From a virus: a DNA stretch of 29,950 nucleotides. Location of the stretch: positions 1-29,950 of IMG/VR virus record IMGVR_UViG_3300006793_000163; one strand, written 5' to 3'. The position numbers and the translations under genes are program-made. Positions 1 through 8,023 of this stretch are shown in pieces (the stretch's first letter is position 1; every line of letters begins with the position of its first letter). The notes under the pieces are model-generated. The model was not told the origin of the DNA and searched no databases. It saw nothing but the letters and a program-made list of their open reading frames with translations.

Positions 1-942
1 AGATAATAATTTTTCCGGATTAAGTGATATATTAGCAAACAATCTTGCATTATCTTCAAGCATTTGTTTTGCTTGTTCTGTCGTAACTTGAATTGCCGCA
101 ATACTTTTTTCACCTGCACCTCCCCCTACCATATTTTTATCAGTTAGATTAAATCCCGTTTCTTTACTTAGATATTCTAATAGTTTAGATTCATATTCTG
201 CTTTTTTGGTAAAATCTTCTTTTAACGCTTTATTTTCCGTACCAAATACCTTAGTTAATTCTGCAATTTTAGCATTTTGTTCACTTGCAAACTTGGATAC
301 TTCAGTAGACGAGGTAGCCATTTGCTTCAAGAATTTTTGATTTAACATAAAACCCGCAGTAAGTGCCGCAGTTTGTAGGAAAGTTGATTCTAATATGCTT
401 TTACTTGTTGGGTCTTCTACAATGGTTTTACCCGATACTTTACCTTTACCTAATATCTTATCTAATAATCCTTTACTTTTACCAATTCTTTTTAATATCT
501 GAGCAATTGCCTTTTCATCCCCAACCTCTAAAGAGATAGCAGCAAATACATTTGATTTTTCTTTTAATTTTTCAATTGCCTCTTTATCCATGTTTACAGA
601 GGCTTTTTTAAATTGGGCTTCTAATTTAAGAAGTTCTTTTCTTTCTTTGATTATCTTAGCCATTTCTTTCATTCTAAGATTGTCTTGTAATGCTGCTCTT
701 TCTTGTATAGAAACTAATTGTATCATCGTTAGAACAGTTGCTTTTGCTTTATTCAATACTTTCCAAGCACCTGTTCCTGACAAGAATCTACTAATAATCT
801 CATAATTCTTACCACTAACTAACGTGTTTATACCCTTTAATGATGATTTTAACACCATAGCATCTTTACTAGATTGAACTAATAACTTATCCATCCCTTT
901 CAAGGAATTTTCTAATTCAGTAATCTCATCTGTCATACCCAT
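1..942 (-). CDS. Tape measure protein, N-terminal part (truncated by window edge)
   Basis: The reading frame is open from an ATG at 942 to base 1 (314 codons, no stop), so this is the N-terminal part of a longer gene. GGTGAT lies 5 nt before the ATG and overlaps the stop codon of the preceding frameshift ORF. The protein starts MGMTDEITELENSLKGM. It is rich in Lys, Glu and Ala and is predicted mostly helical, with coiled-coil-like stretches near residues 75-125 and 200-260 and a more hydrophobic stretch near 185-200. In siphoviruses the gene directly after the tail assembly chaperone pair is the tape measure protein, which sets tail length and is ejected with the DNA. That position, the composition and the helicity support the call. 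No catalytic motif is visible in this part. Confidence 0.78.
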   Translation of the reverse strand, partial: MGMTDEITELENSLKGMDKLLVQSSKDAMVLKSSLKGINTLVSGKNYEIISRFLSGTGAWKVLNKAKATVLTMIQLVSIQERAALQDNLRMKEMAKIIKERKELLKLEAQFKKASVNMDKEAIEKLKEKSNVFAAISLEVGDEKAIAQILKRIGKSKGLLDKILGKGKVSGKTIVEDPTSKSILESTFLQTAALTAGFMLNQKFLKQMATSSTEVSKFASEQNAKIAELTKVFGTENKALKEDFTKKAEYESKLLEYLSKETGFNLTDKNMVGGGAGEKSIAAIQVTTEQAKQMLEDNARLFANISLNPEKLLS

Positions 943-947
943 AAAAA

Positions 948-1154
948 TCACCTTCCTTTCTTTGCTTTATTAAATTCTTCTGATTCTATTCTTTTAACTT
1001 CACCATGTATCTCTAACATCTGCGATACTAAAGTTGCGGGAGTATGATAAGCCTCTAAAGGACTAACACTAAAAGTTGTTGAATAAGTATATATCATTAT
1101 TCGTGATGCAATATATGGTGGAACACTACCACCCTTTAATGCTTTACGAATCAA
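948..1154 (-). CDS. Tail assembly chaperone, downstream (T-like) frame reached by -1 frameshift
   Basis: This 68-codon frame has no ATG start. Its only apparent start is a TTG overlapping the TGA stop of the upstream ORF. It lies in the -1 frame relative to that ORF and is reached exactly by slippage on G GGA AAC at 1160-1166. It is therefore probably not translated alone but as the C-terminal extension of the 121-aa protein, giving a fusion of 189 aa. This matches the lambda gpG/gpGT arrangement, in which the minor frameshifted product recruits tail tube subunits around the tape measure protein. Its stop TGA is part of the Shine-Dalgarno site of the tape measure gene. Confidence 0.75.
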   Translation of the reverse strand: MIRKALKGGSVPPYIASRIMIYTYSTTFSVSPLEAYHTPATLVSQMLEIHGEVKRIESEEFNKAKKGR

Positions 1155-1516
1155 CTTTCGTTTCCCGTATCATCCCCCATCATATCTGTAAAGGGGTTAG
1201 GTAACACTTCTTTTAATTGTGTACCTACATACGGACTCAAGCGCAATAACTCTAATGCACTTAAACTAGGTTCAGTTTTTTCAACAAAATTTTCAACCAT
1301 AAACCTATACATTTTATTTAAATCTAAACCAAATGAATTGGTTGATGAATCAATATCCATCACGGTTGATAAGGCTTGTTCCACCTGTAACCAAGTTGGT
1401 TCTTTAACCCAAACCATTAGGTATTCATCAGAATCGGGTTCTACCCTCAAATGATGGCATTCAGTATTTACGGCTGCAAACAATTTACTCTTATCACTAA
1501 TTACTTTTTTTTCCAT
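948..1516 (-). CDS. Tail assembly chaperone frameshift fusion (gpGT-like, 189 aa)
   Basis: This is the predicted long product made when ribosomes slip by -1 at 1160-1166. The first 119 residues come from the ORF starting at 1516. After Gly-Asn the next codons in the -1 frame are CGA AAG TTG, and translation continues through the 68-codon downstream frame. The span of 569 nt equals 190 codons minus one base, as a -1 shift requires. In long-tailed viruses the fusion and the short form are both needed for tail assembly but are usually absent from the finished virion. Order tube, chaperone pair, tape measure is the canonical one. The frameshift is inferred from sequence only. Confidence 0.75.
1151..1516 (-). 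CDS. Tail assembly chaperone, short (G-like) form
   Basis: This is a 121-aa acidic, mostly helical protein starting at ATG 1516, with AGGTGG a few bases upstream. It lies between the tail tube gene and the tape measure gene, the usual place of the tail assembly chaperone. It has the usual size and ends in an acidic tail (TDMMGDDTGNES). The slippery heptamer lies three codons before its stop, as in lambda-like G genes. It is preceded by one of the few real intergenic gaps of the window, which carries a terminator-like hairpin and a TATA-like element, so it may begin its own transcript together with the tape measure gene. No sequence-level family match is claimed beyond position, size and frameshift. 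Confidence 0.75.
   Translation of the reverse strand: MEKKVISDKSKLFAAVNTECHHLRVEPDSDEYLMVWVKEPTWLQVEQALSTVMDIDSSTNSFGLDLNKMYRFMVENFVEKTEPSLSALELLRLSPYVGTQLKEVLPNPFTDMMGDDTGNES
1160..1166 (-). promoter_or_regulatory. Programmed -1 frameshift slippery heptamer G GGA AAC
   Basis: On the minus strand the sequence reads ACG GGA AAC GAA AGT TGA in the frame of the 121-aa ORF. G GGA AAC fits the X XXY YYZ rule exactly and in the correct phase. A -1 slip opens the downstream 68-codon frame. A weak 5-bp hairpin (ACGAA/TTCGT) sits directly at the site, and a GGTGG/CCACC stem at 1117-1133 begins 26 nt further on, so any stimulatory structure is weak. Lambda uses the related GGGAAAG. Confidence 0.8.
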
Positions 1517-1565
1517 TTTTCCACCTTCAATAAACTAACAAACAAACAAACGACTGTTAGTGGAA

Positions 1566-1574
1566 TATAATATA
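1566..1574 (-). promoter_or_regulatory. TATA-box-like element upstream of the tail chaperone gene
   Basis: The minus strand reads GTATATTATATTCC here, preceded by an A-rich run (AAAAAAGTA). An archaeal TATA box centred near 1570 would place the transcript start near 1543, leaving a leader of about 27 nt with the AGGTGG ribosome site before ATG 1516. It lies just downstream of a terminator-like hairpin. The region is AT-rich, so chance occurrence is possible. Confidence 0.4.
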
Positions 1575-1611
1575 CTACTTTTTTCTATTTATGCCTCCAT
1601 AATTAGAAAGG

Positions 1612-1644
1612 TGGTGAGGGTAGTAATTGCAGCCGCCCCCACCA
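1612..1644 (-). terminator. Hairpin after the tail tube gene, terminator-like
   Basis: A 9-bp inverted repeat (arms 1612-1620 and 1636-1644, one G-U pair in the transcript) encloses a 15-nt loop about 10 nt after the tail tube stop codon. It is the most GC-rich spot in an AT-rich window and is followed by CCTTTCTAATT, only a weak U tract. It could end or attenuate the transcript of the highly expressed head and tube genes. Confidence 0.45.
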
Positions 1645-1655
1645 TATGAAAACCC

Positions 1656-3116
1656 TCAATCATCGTTTATAATAACCCATTTACCTGTGTATTTGCAATC
1701 AGATAGTTTTCTAGCAGATATAGTTGCTTCTACCTCTATTGGCCCTTTATCACTAGGGAAAGGTACATTTACACTTTGAATGATATAATCATCTAATTCT
1801 ATCTCTATGAAATCACTATCAGATTTCTCAAATCTTAGTTTAATTCTTCCTGTACCTGTACCTGTATGGGAATATTCTTCTTGTTCTCTCAATTCTTTCC
1901 AAATTGCAGCATCAGTAATTAATAGTGTTAATGATAATTCATATGTCCTTTGAGCAGGTATATGAGCATTCATTATTTGTCTACTAGTATTACCAATAAA
2001 TCTTTGTTGAGTAAAGTTATTATTAATAGTTAATGAACCTGATTTAACCCTAGCATAAGTCTGACCGAATAATGTAATAGAACCATCAGAATACATATAT
2101 GGTGTAGTTGTTGAAGCATCATAATTAAACAACCCTGTTGCTCCTTCTTCGGCTCTATGAGGAACATAATCAGTAGGTGCATCAAAAGCCCTTCGAGTTA
2201 CTAACTCAAGAGAAGTTTTTAATTCTTGACTTTCTTCAAAATTTAATGTCATAGTATTAACCTGACACCCTGTAAATATTCTTGAATACATAGATGCTCC
2301 ATCATCATCTACAACAAGCCTATTGGTATTAGATGCTTTATTATAACTTACATCTAAAGCAAATGAAGGTAATTCTTGACCATTTAATTCTTTAAATGTG
2401 TATGCTATTGTTTTTGTGGTGTCAATATTTTTTAATGTACTGTTTCCATGAGCAGATGGAGGATATTCATTACCACCAATCACTCTAAAGAACTTGGTAC
2501 TATTATCACCAACAGTAACAACTGTACTATCACTAGTCATAGAAGTAGCAGTTGCATCATGTGTTACCGTATCAATCTTACCTAGAGCATAGTATAGCCA
2601 AGAACCATTATTCATTGATATATCTAAAGAACCACCACTAACTGTTTCTGCACCCTTGTATTGATGTGCAAAGTTTCGTGTACCTGAAACTGCTAAATTA
2701 AGTTGTTTCATTTCAACTTCAACATTAGGAGGTGTAAACTCATTAACTAAACCTAACCAATTATCTGATAATAGAGCGTGTCTATTAGCACTTGCTCTTG
2801 TAAATTGAGAAGTAGGCGCAGGTGCGCCAAACTTTTGGATTGTTGCAGTTATACTACCTGATGCTAATGCAGACCCAATACTTGAATCAACAGTAATTGA
2901 AGTAGCATCATTTTCTATTATAGTATGATATTCAGTATCACTACCTTCTACTAATTTAACTTCACATCCAACATATAAATTAGGAACTAGTTTTATTGTA
3001 GTATCAATAGTTGAAATTACTTTTGCTGAGTATGTACACGCAGTACCTAGTACGATATTACTTTCAGGTATCATTGTTACTTGTGTGCCACTACCGACAT
3101 ATACTTCATTACTCAT
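1656..3116 (-). CDS. Tail tube (major tail) protein
   Basis: This is a 486-aa beta-rich protein that starts MSNEVYVGSGTQVTMIPE, with AAGGTGAT before the ATG. It is Ser/Thr/Asn-rich with few charged stretches. The C-terminal third (about 330-475) has the look of a siphovirus tail tube domain: a segment ending in GSLTINNNFTQQ, a long extended loop, then alternating strands (RTYELSLTLLI, FIEIELDDYIIQSVNVPF) and a closing IEVEATISARKL strand. At 486 aa it is longer than the usual 150-250 aa tube subunit. The N-terminal half therefore probably holds a second tube-like or surface domain. It sits between the tail terminator candidate and the chaperone genes, the canonical place. The call rests on fold-like pattern and position. 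Confidence 0.72.
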   Translation of the reverse strand: MSNEVYVGSGTQVTMIPESNIVLGTACTYSAKVISTIDTTIKLVPNLYVGCEVKLVEGSDTEYHTIIENDATSITVDSSIGSALASGSITATIQKFGAPAPTSQFTRASANRHALLSDNWLGLVNEFTPPNVEVEMKQLNLAVSGTRNFAHQYKGAETVSGGSLDISMNNGSWLYYALGKIDTVTHDATATSMTSDSTVVTVGDNSTKFFRVIGGNEYPPSAHGNSTLKNIDTTKTIAYTFKELNGQELPSFALDVSYNKASNTNRLVVDDDGASMYSRIFTGCQVNTMTLNFEESQELKTSLELVTRRAFDAPTDYVPHRAEEGATGLFNYDASTTTPYMYSDGSITLFGQTYARVKSGSLTINNNFTQQRFIGNTSRQIMNAHIPAQRTYELSLTLLITDAAIWKELREQEEYSHTGTGTGRIKLRFEKSDSDFIEIELDDYIIQSVNVPFPSDKGPIEVEATISARKLSDCKYTGKWVIINDD

Positions 3117-3127
3117 TTTTTATCACC

Positions 3128-3643
3128 TTAGATGCTTCTAGCGAACCGCTTTAACTCAATGGAAAGTTTGTATCCTAATAACCTTTTTCCTCTATCATTG
3201 GCTTCACTCCTTCCTGTTAATTTAATCAACTCTGCACTTTCTTCAGTAGAAGTACCTGCATTTACCGTAGGATTTAGACCATTACTTTCTATAATATATC
3301 TAGCAATTCTGTATAGTGCTTGTAGCCTATCTCTAGAAAATGTTAACTCGGCAAAATCCCTACGATGCAATACTCTCAAATGCAAAGTAAATGTATAAGT
3401 TTCGTTCCTAACAGAATAATCTATGGTAGGATATTCAGTAGAATTACTATCTTCAAAAACAACTATTACTGATTGAGAATCAACATCAACTCTTCTTCCT
3501 TCATTGGGAGCAATAGACCGAACATCAATAAATCTTGGAGTTGCAATATGTGATGAAGTTATATCTCCTCTAGACTGTAAAGTGCTTGCAGCAGATGACC
3601 AATTATCACTCAATAATTCAATGATAAATGTTACTTCATCCAT
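3128..3643 (-). CDS. Tail terminator / tail completion protein candidate
   Basis: This 171-aa protein starts at ATG 3643, inside the end of the upstream 65-aa gene (13-nt overlap), with GAGGT as ribosome site. It has an N-terminal helix (FIIELLSDNWSSAAS), then alternating strands (QSVIVVFED, TYTFTLHLRVLH), a long helix (DRLQALYRIARYIIES) and a final strand (GYKLSIELKRFAR). This order and the size match tail terminator or tail-completion proteins, which form a hexameric ring that stops tube growth and joins tail to head. Position between the neck adaptor and the tail tube agrees. I see no diagnostic motif, so a head-closure role is also possible. Confidence 0.58.
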   Translation of the reverse strand: MDEVTFIIELLSDNWSSAASTLQSRGDITSSHIATPRFIDVRSIAPNEGRRVDVDSQSVIVVFEDSNSTEYPTIDYSVRNETYTFTLHLRVLHRRDFAELTFSRDRLQALYRIARYIIESNGLNPTVNAGTSTEESAELIKLTGRSEANDRGKRLLGYKLSIELKRFARSI

Positions 3644-3828
3644 GATGAAACCTCTTTAGTAATTTCCTTCTCTAACTCTTTTTGAAATATATCCATAGCA
3701 TTTTTTAAAGTATCTTCTTCTGAAAAACTCATATCAAAACCCAAATCATCTTCTATCTCTTTTAACAAAAGATTTCTCTGTTTTTGGATTTCCAATATCT
3801 CATTAAATCTAGCCATTAACTGTTCCAT
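3631..3828 (-). CDS. Small helical protein in the neck module
   Basis: This 65-aa protein starts at ATG 3828 (a second Met lies four codons further in), with GTGAT as a modest ribosome site. It is almost entirely charged helix: an N-terminal heptad-like stretch (residues 1-30), a short turn near DMSFSEED, and a C-terminal helix rich in Lys and Glu. The gene overlaps the next by 13 nt, so the two are probably translationally coupled. I recognise no family. Placed between the adaptor and tail terminator genes, it could be a small neck or assembly factor. Confidence 0.65.
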   Translation of the reverse strand: MEQLMARFNEILEIQKQRNLLLKEIEDDLGFDMSFSEEDTLKNAMDIFQKELEKEITKEVSSWMK

Positions 3829-3832
3829 ACTA

Positions 3833-4903
3833 TCACAAACTATAAATTACTATTTTCTTACCATTTAGAGTTTCCATTGCTTCTTTTACTAATATATCAT
3901 GCTTAGTTTTTAAGTCAATATTAGAACCTGTTTCAGCAATTAATATTGAATTATCATCATGTCTTATTATTTCAGCAGCAACCAATTTAGTTGCGGCATC
4001 ATGTATAACTCCGGGTACTCTAGAATCTCCACTTACATAAGTTACTTTACAAGAATGGTTTTGAACATAAGGATAATTTCGTAAGAAGAATATCTTTCCT
4101 TCTGAATCAATAGTCCAATAATCTCCTAATCTTCTTTGGTCTTGATTATCAGTAAAGTTAGTCTTACTTCCTGCACTTACAGTTATAGTACAGTCTGAAC
4201 CATCATCACCCGGCAATAAAGAAGATATAATCACTTTACTACTATCTTCGGTATCTGTTGAGGCGTAAAAGAAATCAGATATATTTCTAGTTAATCCACC
4301 ACTTGTAGCAGTCCTAGATTTAGGTGCAGTTTCACCTGTAAATTGTGCTGTTTTTTGTGGGAACACTTCATTAATTGCATCTACTACTTGACTAGCCGTA
4401 GTTTTTTTACCATATGACCCAAAGAAATGAGTACCTTCTGTTAATACAAAACTAAAATTACCAACTCCTAAAGTTAAATTATATGCTGAACCAGTTGCAG
4501 GTGGAGAATAGGAAGCAGTAGCAGAAGCCAAGTCAACATAACTATTACCTTGCCATACTTCTAATCTAACTATTTTTAATATTTTAGGTCTTTCTAATTG
4601 TATAAATCCTACATAATCTTTGTATGGTTGAACGGGATATTGAGCGTGTCTAAAGAACTCAAAATTATGTACTTCATCTTTGTATATAATTGGTCTAAAA
4701 GGATGGCCTACTTTATCATCTATCTTATCTTCAACTCTTTTAATTATTTTACCTACTTCTGCTCTTGTAGGAGTCGTACTATCCGTAAATGCACTAATTT
4801 GTAACAAGTTAGAAATATCAGTATGCGTTGTATAATACCCAAAACCTATATTATAATTCACATCAATATTAGTGAAATCACTTGGTGATGATGCTTTACC
4901 CAT
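3833..4903 (-). CDS. Head-tail connector (neck adaptor) protein
   Basis: This 356-aa protein starts at ATG 4903 with GGGGTGA upstream. The C-terminal segment (PGVIHDAATKLVAAEIIR, about 300-318) and an N-terminal helix (RAEVGKIIKRVEDKIDDKVG, about 48-67) resemble the helical bundle of HK97 gp6/SPP1 gp15-type adaptors, which bind under the portal as a ring. Between them is a beta-rich region of roughly 200 residues (strands around ILKIVRLEVWQ, NFSFVLTEG, KVIISSLLPGDD, GKIFFLRNY). Usual adaptors have about 100-150 aa, so this is a large insertion. The position, just before the tail terminator and tube genes, supports a neck role. Family assignment is by pattern and order, not by search. Confidence 0.6.
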   Translation of the reverse strand: MGKASSPSDFTNIDVNYNIGFGYYTTHTDISNLLQISAFTDSTTPTRAEVGKIIKRVEDKIDDKVGHPFRPIIYKDEVHNFEFFRHAQYPVQPYKDYVGFIQLERPKILKIVRLEVWQGNSYVDLASATASYSPPATGSAYNLTLGVGNFSFVLTEGTHFFGSYGKKTTASQVVDAINEVFPQKTAQFTGETAPKSRTATSGGLTRNISDFFYASTDTEDSSKVIISSLLPGDDGSDCTITVSAGSKTNFTDNQDQRRLGDYWTIDSEGKIFFLRNYPYVQNHSCKVTYVSGDSRVPGVIHDAATKLVAAEIIRHDDNSILIAETGSNIDLKTKHDILVKEAMETLNGKKIVIYSL

Positions 4904-4918
4904 TTATTTCACCCCAAA

Positions 4919-6646
4919 TCAAAACCTATCCACCATCCGTTCTAAACTTCTGTATGTCGCCTTTAGTCTATTAATTGTTCCTACATCTTTCAATTGGTAT
5001 TCCCCCGTTGTACTATTTTCTTCTGATGATATTGTTTTTGACCCACCACGTTCTGTCATTCTTTTACCCCTACGTTCAGGAGATAAAAATGTTTTATTAA
5101 CATTAAAGTTATACTCACTTAAATATTCTTTTACTATTTCATCTATCTTTATTACAGGAAATACATTACTAGTTATTTTTAATCTACCTGCATCTGTAAT
5201 TTCTTTTCTTCCAAGAGCATTTGTACCATCTTCTTTTCTGTCTGATACCATTCTTTTTTGTCTAGGTGATTTATACCATGTTAAAAATTCTTGAGGTTCT
5301 TTATTTATAGCAGCATCAATGAAACTTGCACCATATGTTTGAATAATTTCTTCTAGGATTCCTTTTTCAGAATCTATATCAACAATATCTTCATCCCCTT
5401 CATCAGATTCAATGATTAATTTATTTTGCTCATCAATTGATACAGAAGCATTTGCCTTATCTCTAATTGATTTTTCTGCTTCTAACACCTTTGTTCTATC
5501 TCTAGCCGCTTCTAAAATTTCTTTCTGTTTGTCTTTTTCTTCGCCACTATAATCACCCGTTATTGCTGCTATATCAGATTTATTTAATTTCATCTTTTTA
5601 TATGTAATATCTAAACTACCTGTTTTTAATTTACCATTTTCAGGCCGAACAAAACTCATAATTGCATCCTTTATAGGATTGGTTATAGGTCTATTTAAAT
5701 CCAAAGATATATTTTCCATAGTAAAAGATTCAAAATATGACTTTGCTTCTGCAAAATTTGTAAAACTTTTATCTTCTCCTAAACCGTAAAAAATATATTC
5801 GTCATCACCATCCTCATTAACTTCTACACGCATTGCGTAAATAATACCTGATTTTCCTGTGACTTTTTTAGAATCCCTAATCCCTCTTTCTTGTATATCC
5901 TTAGCATCAAATATAGTCCCTACTTTTACCTTTACTGTTTTCTTGAATGATTTTCTTTTACCTGATTTTAATTTACCTTTTCTATCCATTATCTTTGCAT
6001 CTTTCAGCATTTTTTCTATGTATTTTTCAGAGTCAAATATAATTCCACTATTACTACTATTAACATAGTTACTTAGATTAGAACTTAACATAGGTTTTCC
6101 TGAAAGAAATGCATCTAATGTGCTATTATCACTACCCTCTACTTCTAAAGTATAATTGATAACTCTATCTACTTTGGCTTTATTCTCTAAATCTTTTACT
6201 TTAAACTTAATATCATCCATTCTTTTTTTAGTAATTTCACTAAACAAGGGCGAATCATTTAAAAGATTTCTATTCTTCAAATCTTTAATTAAAGATAGTA
6301 GATTTTGTTTTTGAATTACTTCTAAAAATCTATTCATATACATTCCATATGATTCGTGAGAATAATATGGTCTATTTGCATTACTTAAATCAATTTCTGA
6401 ACTATTAATATCTAAGTTTTCAAACTTCCTTTTGTCTAAGGTATCATACACAAGGTCATCTAAATTATTCATTTTAGGATTATTATATTGTACCTCATGA
6501 AAAATATAAGTGACGAGGTGTTCATATAACTTTACATTCTCCATAAGTCTAATATGACTATAAGTTAAATATTTAGGTTCTAATATAATGTCTGACTGCG
6601 TTGGACTATTATCATCTTCAACAAATATTCGTTCTGCTTCTGCCAT
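4919..6646 (-). CDS. Unrecognised 575-aa virion-module protein
   Basis: The start is ATG 6646 with GGTGA 5 nt upstream. I do not recognise the family. The protein is highly charged. The N-terminal third (about 25-180) is helical and rich in Asn, Leu and Lys. A middle stretch (about 230-300) has a beta-rich look (KVKVGTIFDAKD, SGIIYAMRVEVNEDGDDEY). An acidic segment (ESDEGDEDIVDIDSEKG) lies near 415-430, and the basic C-terminus ends SLERMVDRF. It sits between the MQGN-rich 232-aa gene and the neck adaptor. A minor head, connector-associated or internal protein is possible from position only. No enzymatic motif is visible. Confidence 0.55.
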   Translation of the reverse strand: MAEAERIFVEDDNSPTQSDIILEPKYLTYSHIRLMENVKLYEHLVTYIFHEVQYNNPKMNNLDDLVYDTLDKRKFENLDINSSEIDLSNANRPYYSHESYGMYMNRFLEVIQKQNLLSLIKDLKNRNLLNDSPLFSEITKKRMDDIKFKVKDLENKAKVDRVINYTLEVEGSDNSTLDAFLSGKPMLSSNLSNYVNSSNSGIIFDSEKYIEKMLKDAKIMDRKGKLKSGKRKSFKKTVKVKVGTIFDAKDIQERGIRDSKKVTGKSGIIYAMRVEVNEDGDDEYIFYGLGEDKSFTNFAEAKSYFESFTMENISLDLNRPITNPIKDAIMSFVRPENGKLKTGSLDITYKKMKLNKSDIAAITGDYSGEEKDKQKEILEAARDRTKVLEAEKSIRDKANASVSIDEQNKLIIESDEGDEDIVDIDSEKGILEEIIQTYGASFIDAAINKEPQEFLTWYKSPRQKRMVSDRKEDGTNALGRKEITDAGRLKITSNVFPVIKIDEIVKEYLSEYNFNVNKTFLSPERRGKRMTERGGSKTISSEENSTTGEYQLKDVGTINRLKATYRSLERMVDRF

Positions 6647-6659
6647 TTACTCACCATAT

Positions 6660-7358
6660 TTACGCCAACCATTTAGCCCAAGCAACTGCTTTACCAATTC
6701 CCTGTGCTATCCCCAATCCACTTTGAGGTGGTGTATATGTTGGTTGACCTGTTTGTGGGTCAATCCAATATGGATTGTTAAATTGGTCATAACCTGATGG
6801 TGGTATAGGATAACCACTACCATTATTCATAGCCATTTGTTGTTGCATCATCTGTTGATTCATTCCGCCCATTGCAGGAGCGCCCTGTATATTTGCAGGA
6901 TTCATACCTTGAGGATTACCCATTGTAGGATTACCTTGAGACATTGAACCTGAACTAGATGCAAACCCTTGAGATTCTAAATACTGTTCTTTAGCCATCT
7001 TTCTTTGCATAATAACTTCCGTATTAAGTGCAGCCCCTAGAATATTCTGCAAATCTAATGTAATATTTTCAGCAGTAATACTTTCATATTCTCTCAATGA
7101 ATCAGGATGTACTTCTAAATCTCCACCTGCACCTTGAATAAATTTTAACTGTGGTAGCATTTGTCCCAATACTCTTTGTGTAACATCTTCTAATAATTTT
7201 TCAAATGCTGTTAAAAACGCTTCACCATGATAATAGAAGAACTCTTCTACATGATTTTCTTGTAGCGTCAATAAATTATTCATTGACTTAAATTGCGTTT
7301 GTTGATTTTGTGTTATCTGATTCGATAACGCCCCATTACTTGTACCTAGCCACCCCAT
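6660..7358 (-). CDS. Unrecognised 232-aa protein with Met/Gln/Gly/Asn-rich linker
   Basis: ATG 7358 overlaps the end of the upstream gene by 13 nt and has GGAGGA 6 nt upstream. Residues 1-135 are helical (FEKLLEDVTQRVLGQMLPQL). Residues 136-195 are a low-complexity linker rich in Met, Gln, Gly, Asn and Pro. The tail is Pro/Tyr-rich (YPIPPSGYDQFNNPYWIDP) and closes with a small hydrophobic helix (GIAQGIGKAVAWAKWLA) that could touch a membrane. Low-complexity linkers of this kind occur in virion and scaffold-like proteins. It lies just downstream of the GTPase and membrane-protein cassette, so a link to that cassette cannot be excluded. No family is assigned. Confidence 0.6.
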   Translation of the reverse strand: MGWLGTSNGALSNQITQNQQTQFKSMNNLLTLQENHVEEFFYYHGEAFLTAFEKLLEDVTQRVLGQMLPQLKFIQGAGGDLEVHPDSLREYESITAENITLDLQNILGAALNTEVIMQRKMAKEQYLESQGFASSSGSMSQGNPTMGNPQGMNPANIQGAPAMGGMNQQMMQQQMAMNNGSGYPIPPSGYDQFNNPYWIDPQTGQPTYTPPQSGLGIAQGIGKAVAWAKWLA

Positions 7359-8023
7359 TCGTCTTCCTCCTTATTTTCTTGTATTTGTGTTCCTTCTATT
7401 AATAATTTTTTAACTCTTTCATTATGTGCATTATTTTCTATAATTAATCTAAACAATTCTTCTTCTCTTGTTTCTGTATTCATTTGTGGGGGTTTTATAG
7501 TCCATCCTAATGCTGATAAGTTTTGTATATCCTGTTGTTTCAAAGTAGTTAATGGTCCACTTGCAATTGGATTTAGTGATTTCATACTAGGTACATAAGC
7601 ACTAAATGACAATCCATGTTCCTCCGCAAGCATCTGTTGTTCTAGCATTTCATATTGTCTATGCATATGGGAATGCTTATCACAATAAGTACCTCTCATT
7701 GGGTAGCCCTTCCTAACTTTATGTAAAGGTATCGGTGGTCTAGTTGCATCACTAGCGTTCCAACGCTTTTGTGTACCACATACTACACACCTATCTTTTA
7801 CATTAAATGCAAACTTATATGGGATTTTTAAAATTGTTTTTTTCTCAGGTTTAAGAATAGCAACAATTTCCTTTAATTGTTTTTTTGGTTTATTGCTTTT
7901 AAATTCATATGTCATTATAGAACCGGGCGCTCTAGCCATTTGTTTAGGAGGCAGAAATGGGTTTGCCTCTACATATGCATTGGTAGAACCAATCAAACTA
8001 GGAGGTTGGTAATTCATACTCAT
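7346..8023 (-). CDS. Unrecognised 225-aa protein with a zinc-binding motif
   Basis: ATG 8023 overlaps the stop of the 33-aa gene by 4 nt (ATGA). A possible zinc site is made by C79-x2-C82 (RCVVCGTQ) and C114-x2-H117 with more His at 119 and 121 (YCDKHSHMH). Around it the protein has a Pro-rich N-terminus, a basic strand region (50-75) and a helical, acidic C-terminal third ending in QENKEEDEWGG. The spacing of about 30 residues between the two half-sites is compatible with a structural zinc ribbon. I do not know the family. It follows the GTPase and the Cys-rich microprotein and may belong with them. Confidence 0.55.
   Translation of the reverse strand: MSMNYQPPSLIGSTNAYVEANPFLPPKQMARAPGSIMTYEFKSNKPKKQLKEIVAILKPEKKTILKIPYKFAFNVKDRCVVCGTQKRWNASDATRPPIPLHKVRKGYPMRGTYCDKHSHMHRQYEMLEQQMLAEEHGLSFSAYVPSMKSLNPIASGPLTTLKQQDIQNLSALGWTIKPPQMNTETREEELFRLIIENNAHNERVKKLLIEGTQIQENKEEDEWGG

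Noticed and set aside
1117-1133. GGTGG/CCACC hairpin as a stimulator of the frameshift
   Set aside because: The stem is only 5 bp and starts 26 nt after the slippery site, well beyond the usual 5-9 nt spacing.
1589-1645. 18-codon ORF (MVGAAAITTLTTFLIMEA) on the minus strand within the intergenic gap
   Set aside because: It overlaps the hairpin, has only a poor ribosome site and is too short to support without conservation data.
4872-5294. Plus-strand ORF of 140 codons
   Set aside because: It lies opposite two well-supported minus-strand genes, has no ribosome site and its hydrophobic composition is typical of an antisense shadow of AT-rich coding sequence.
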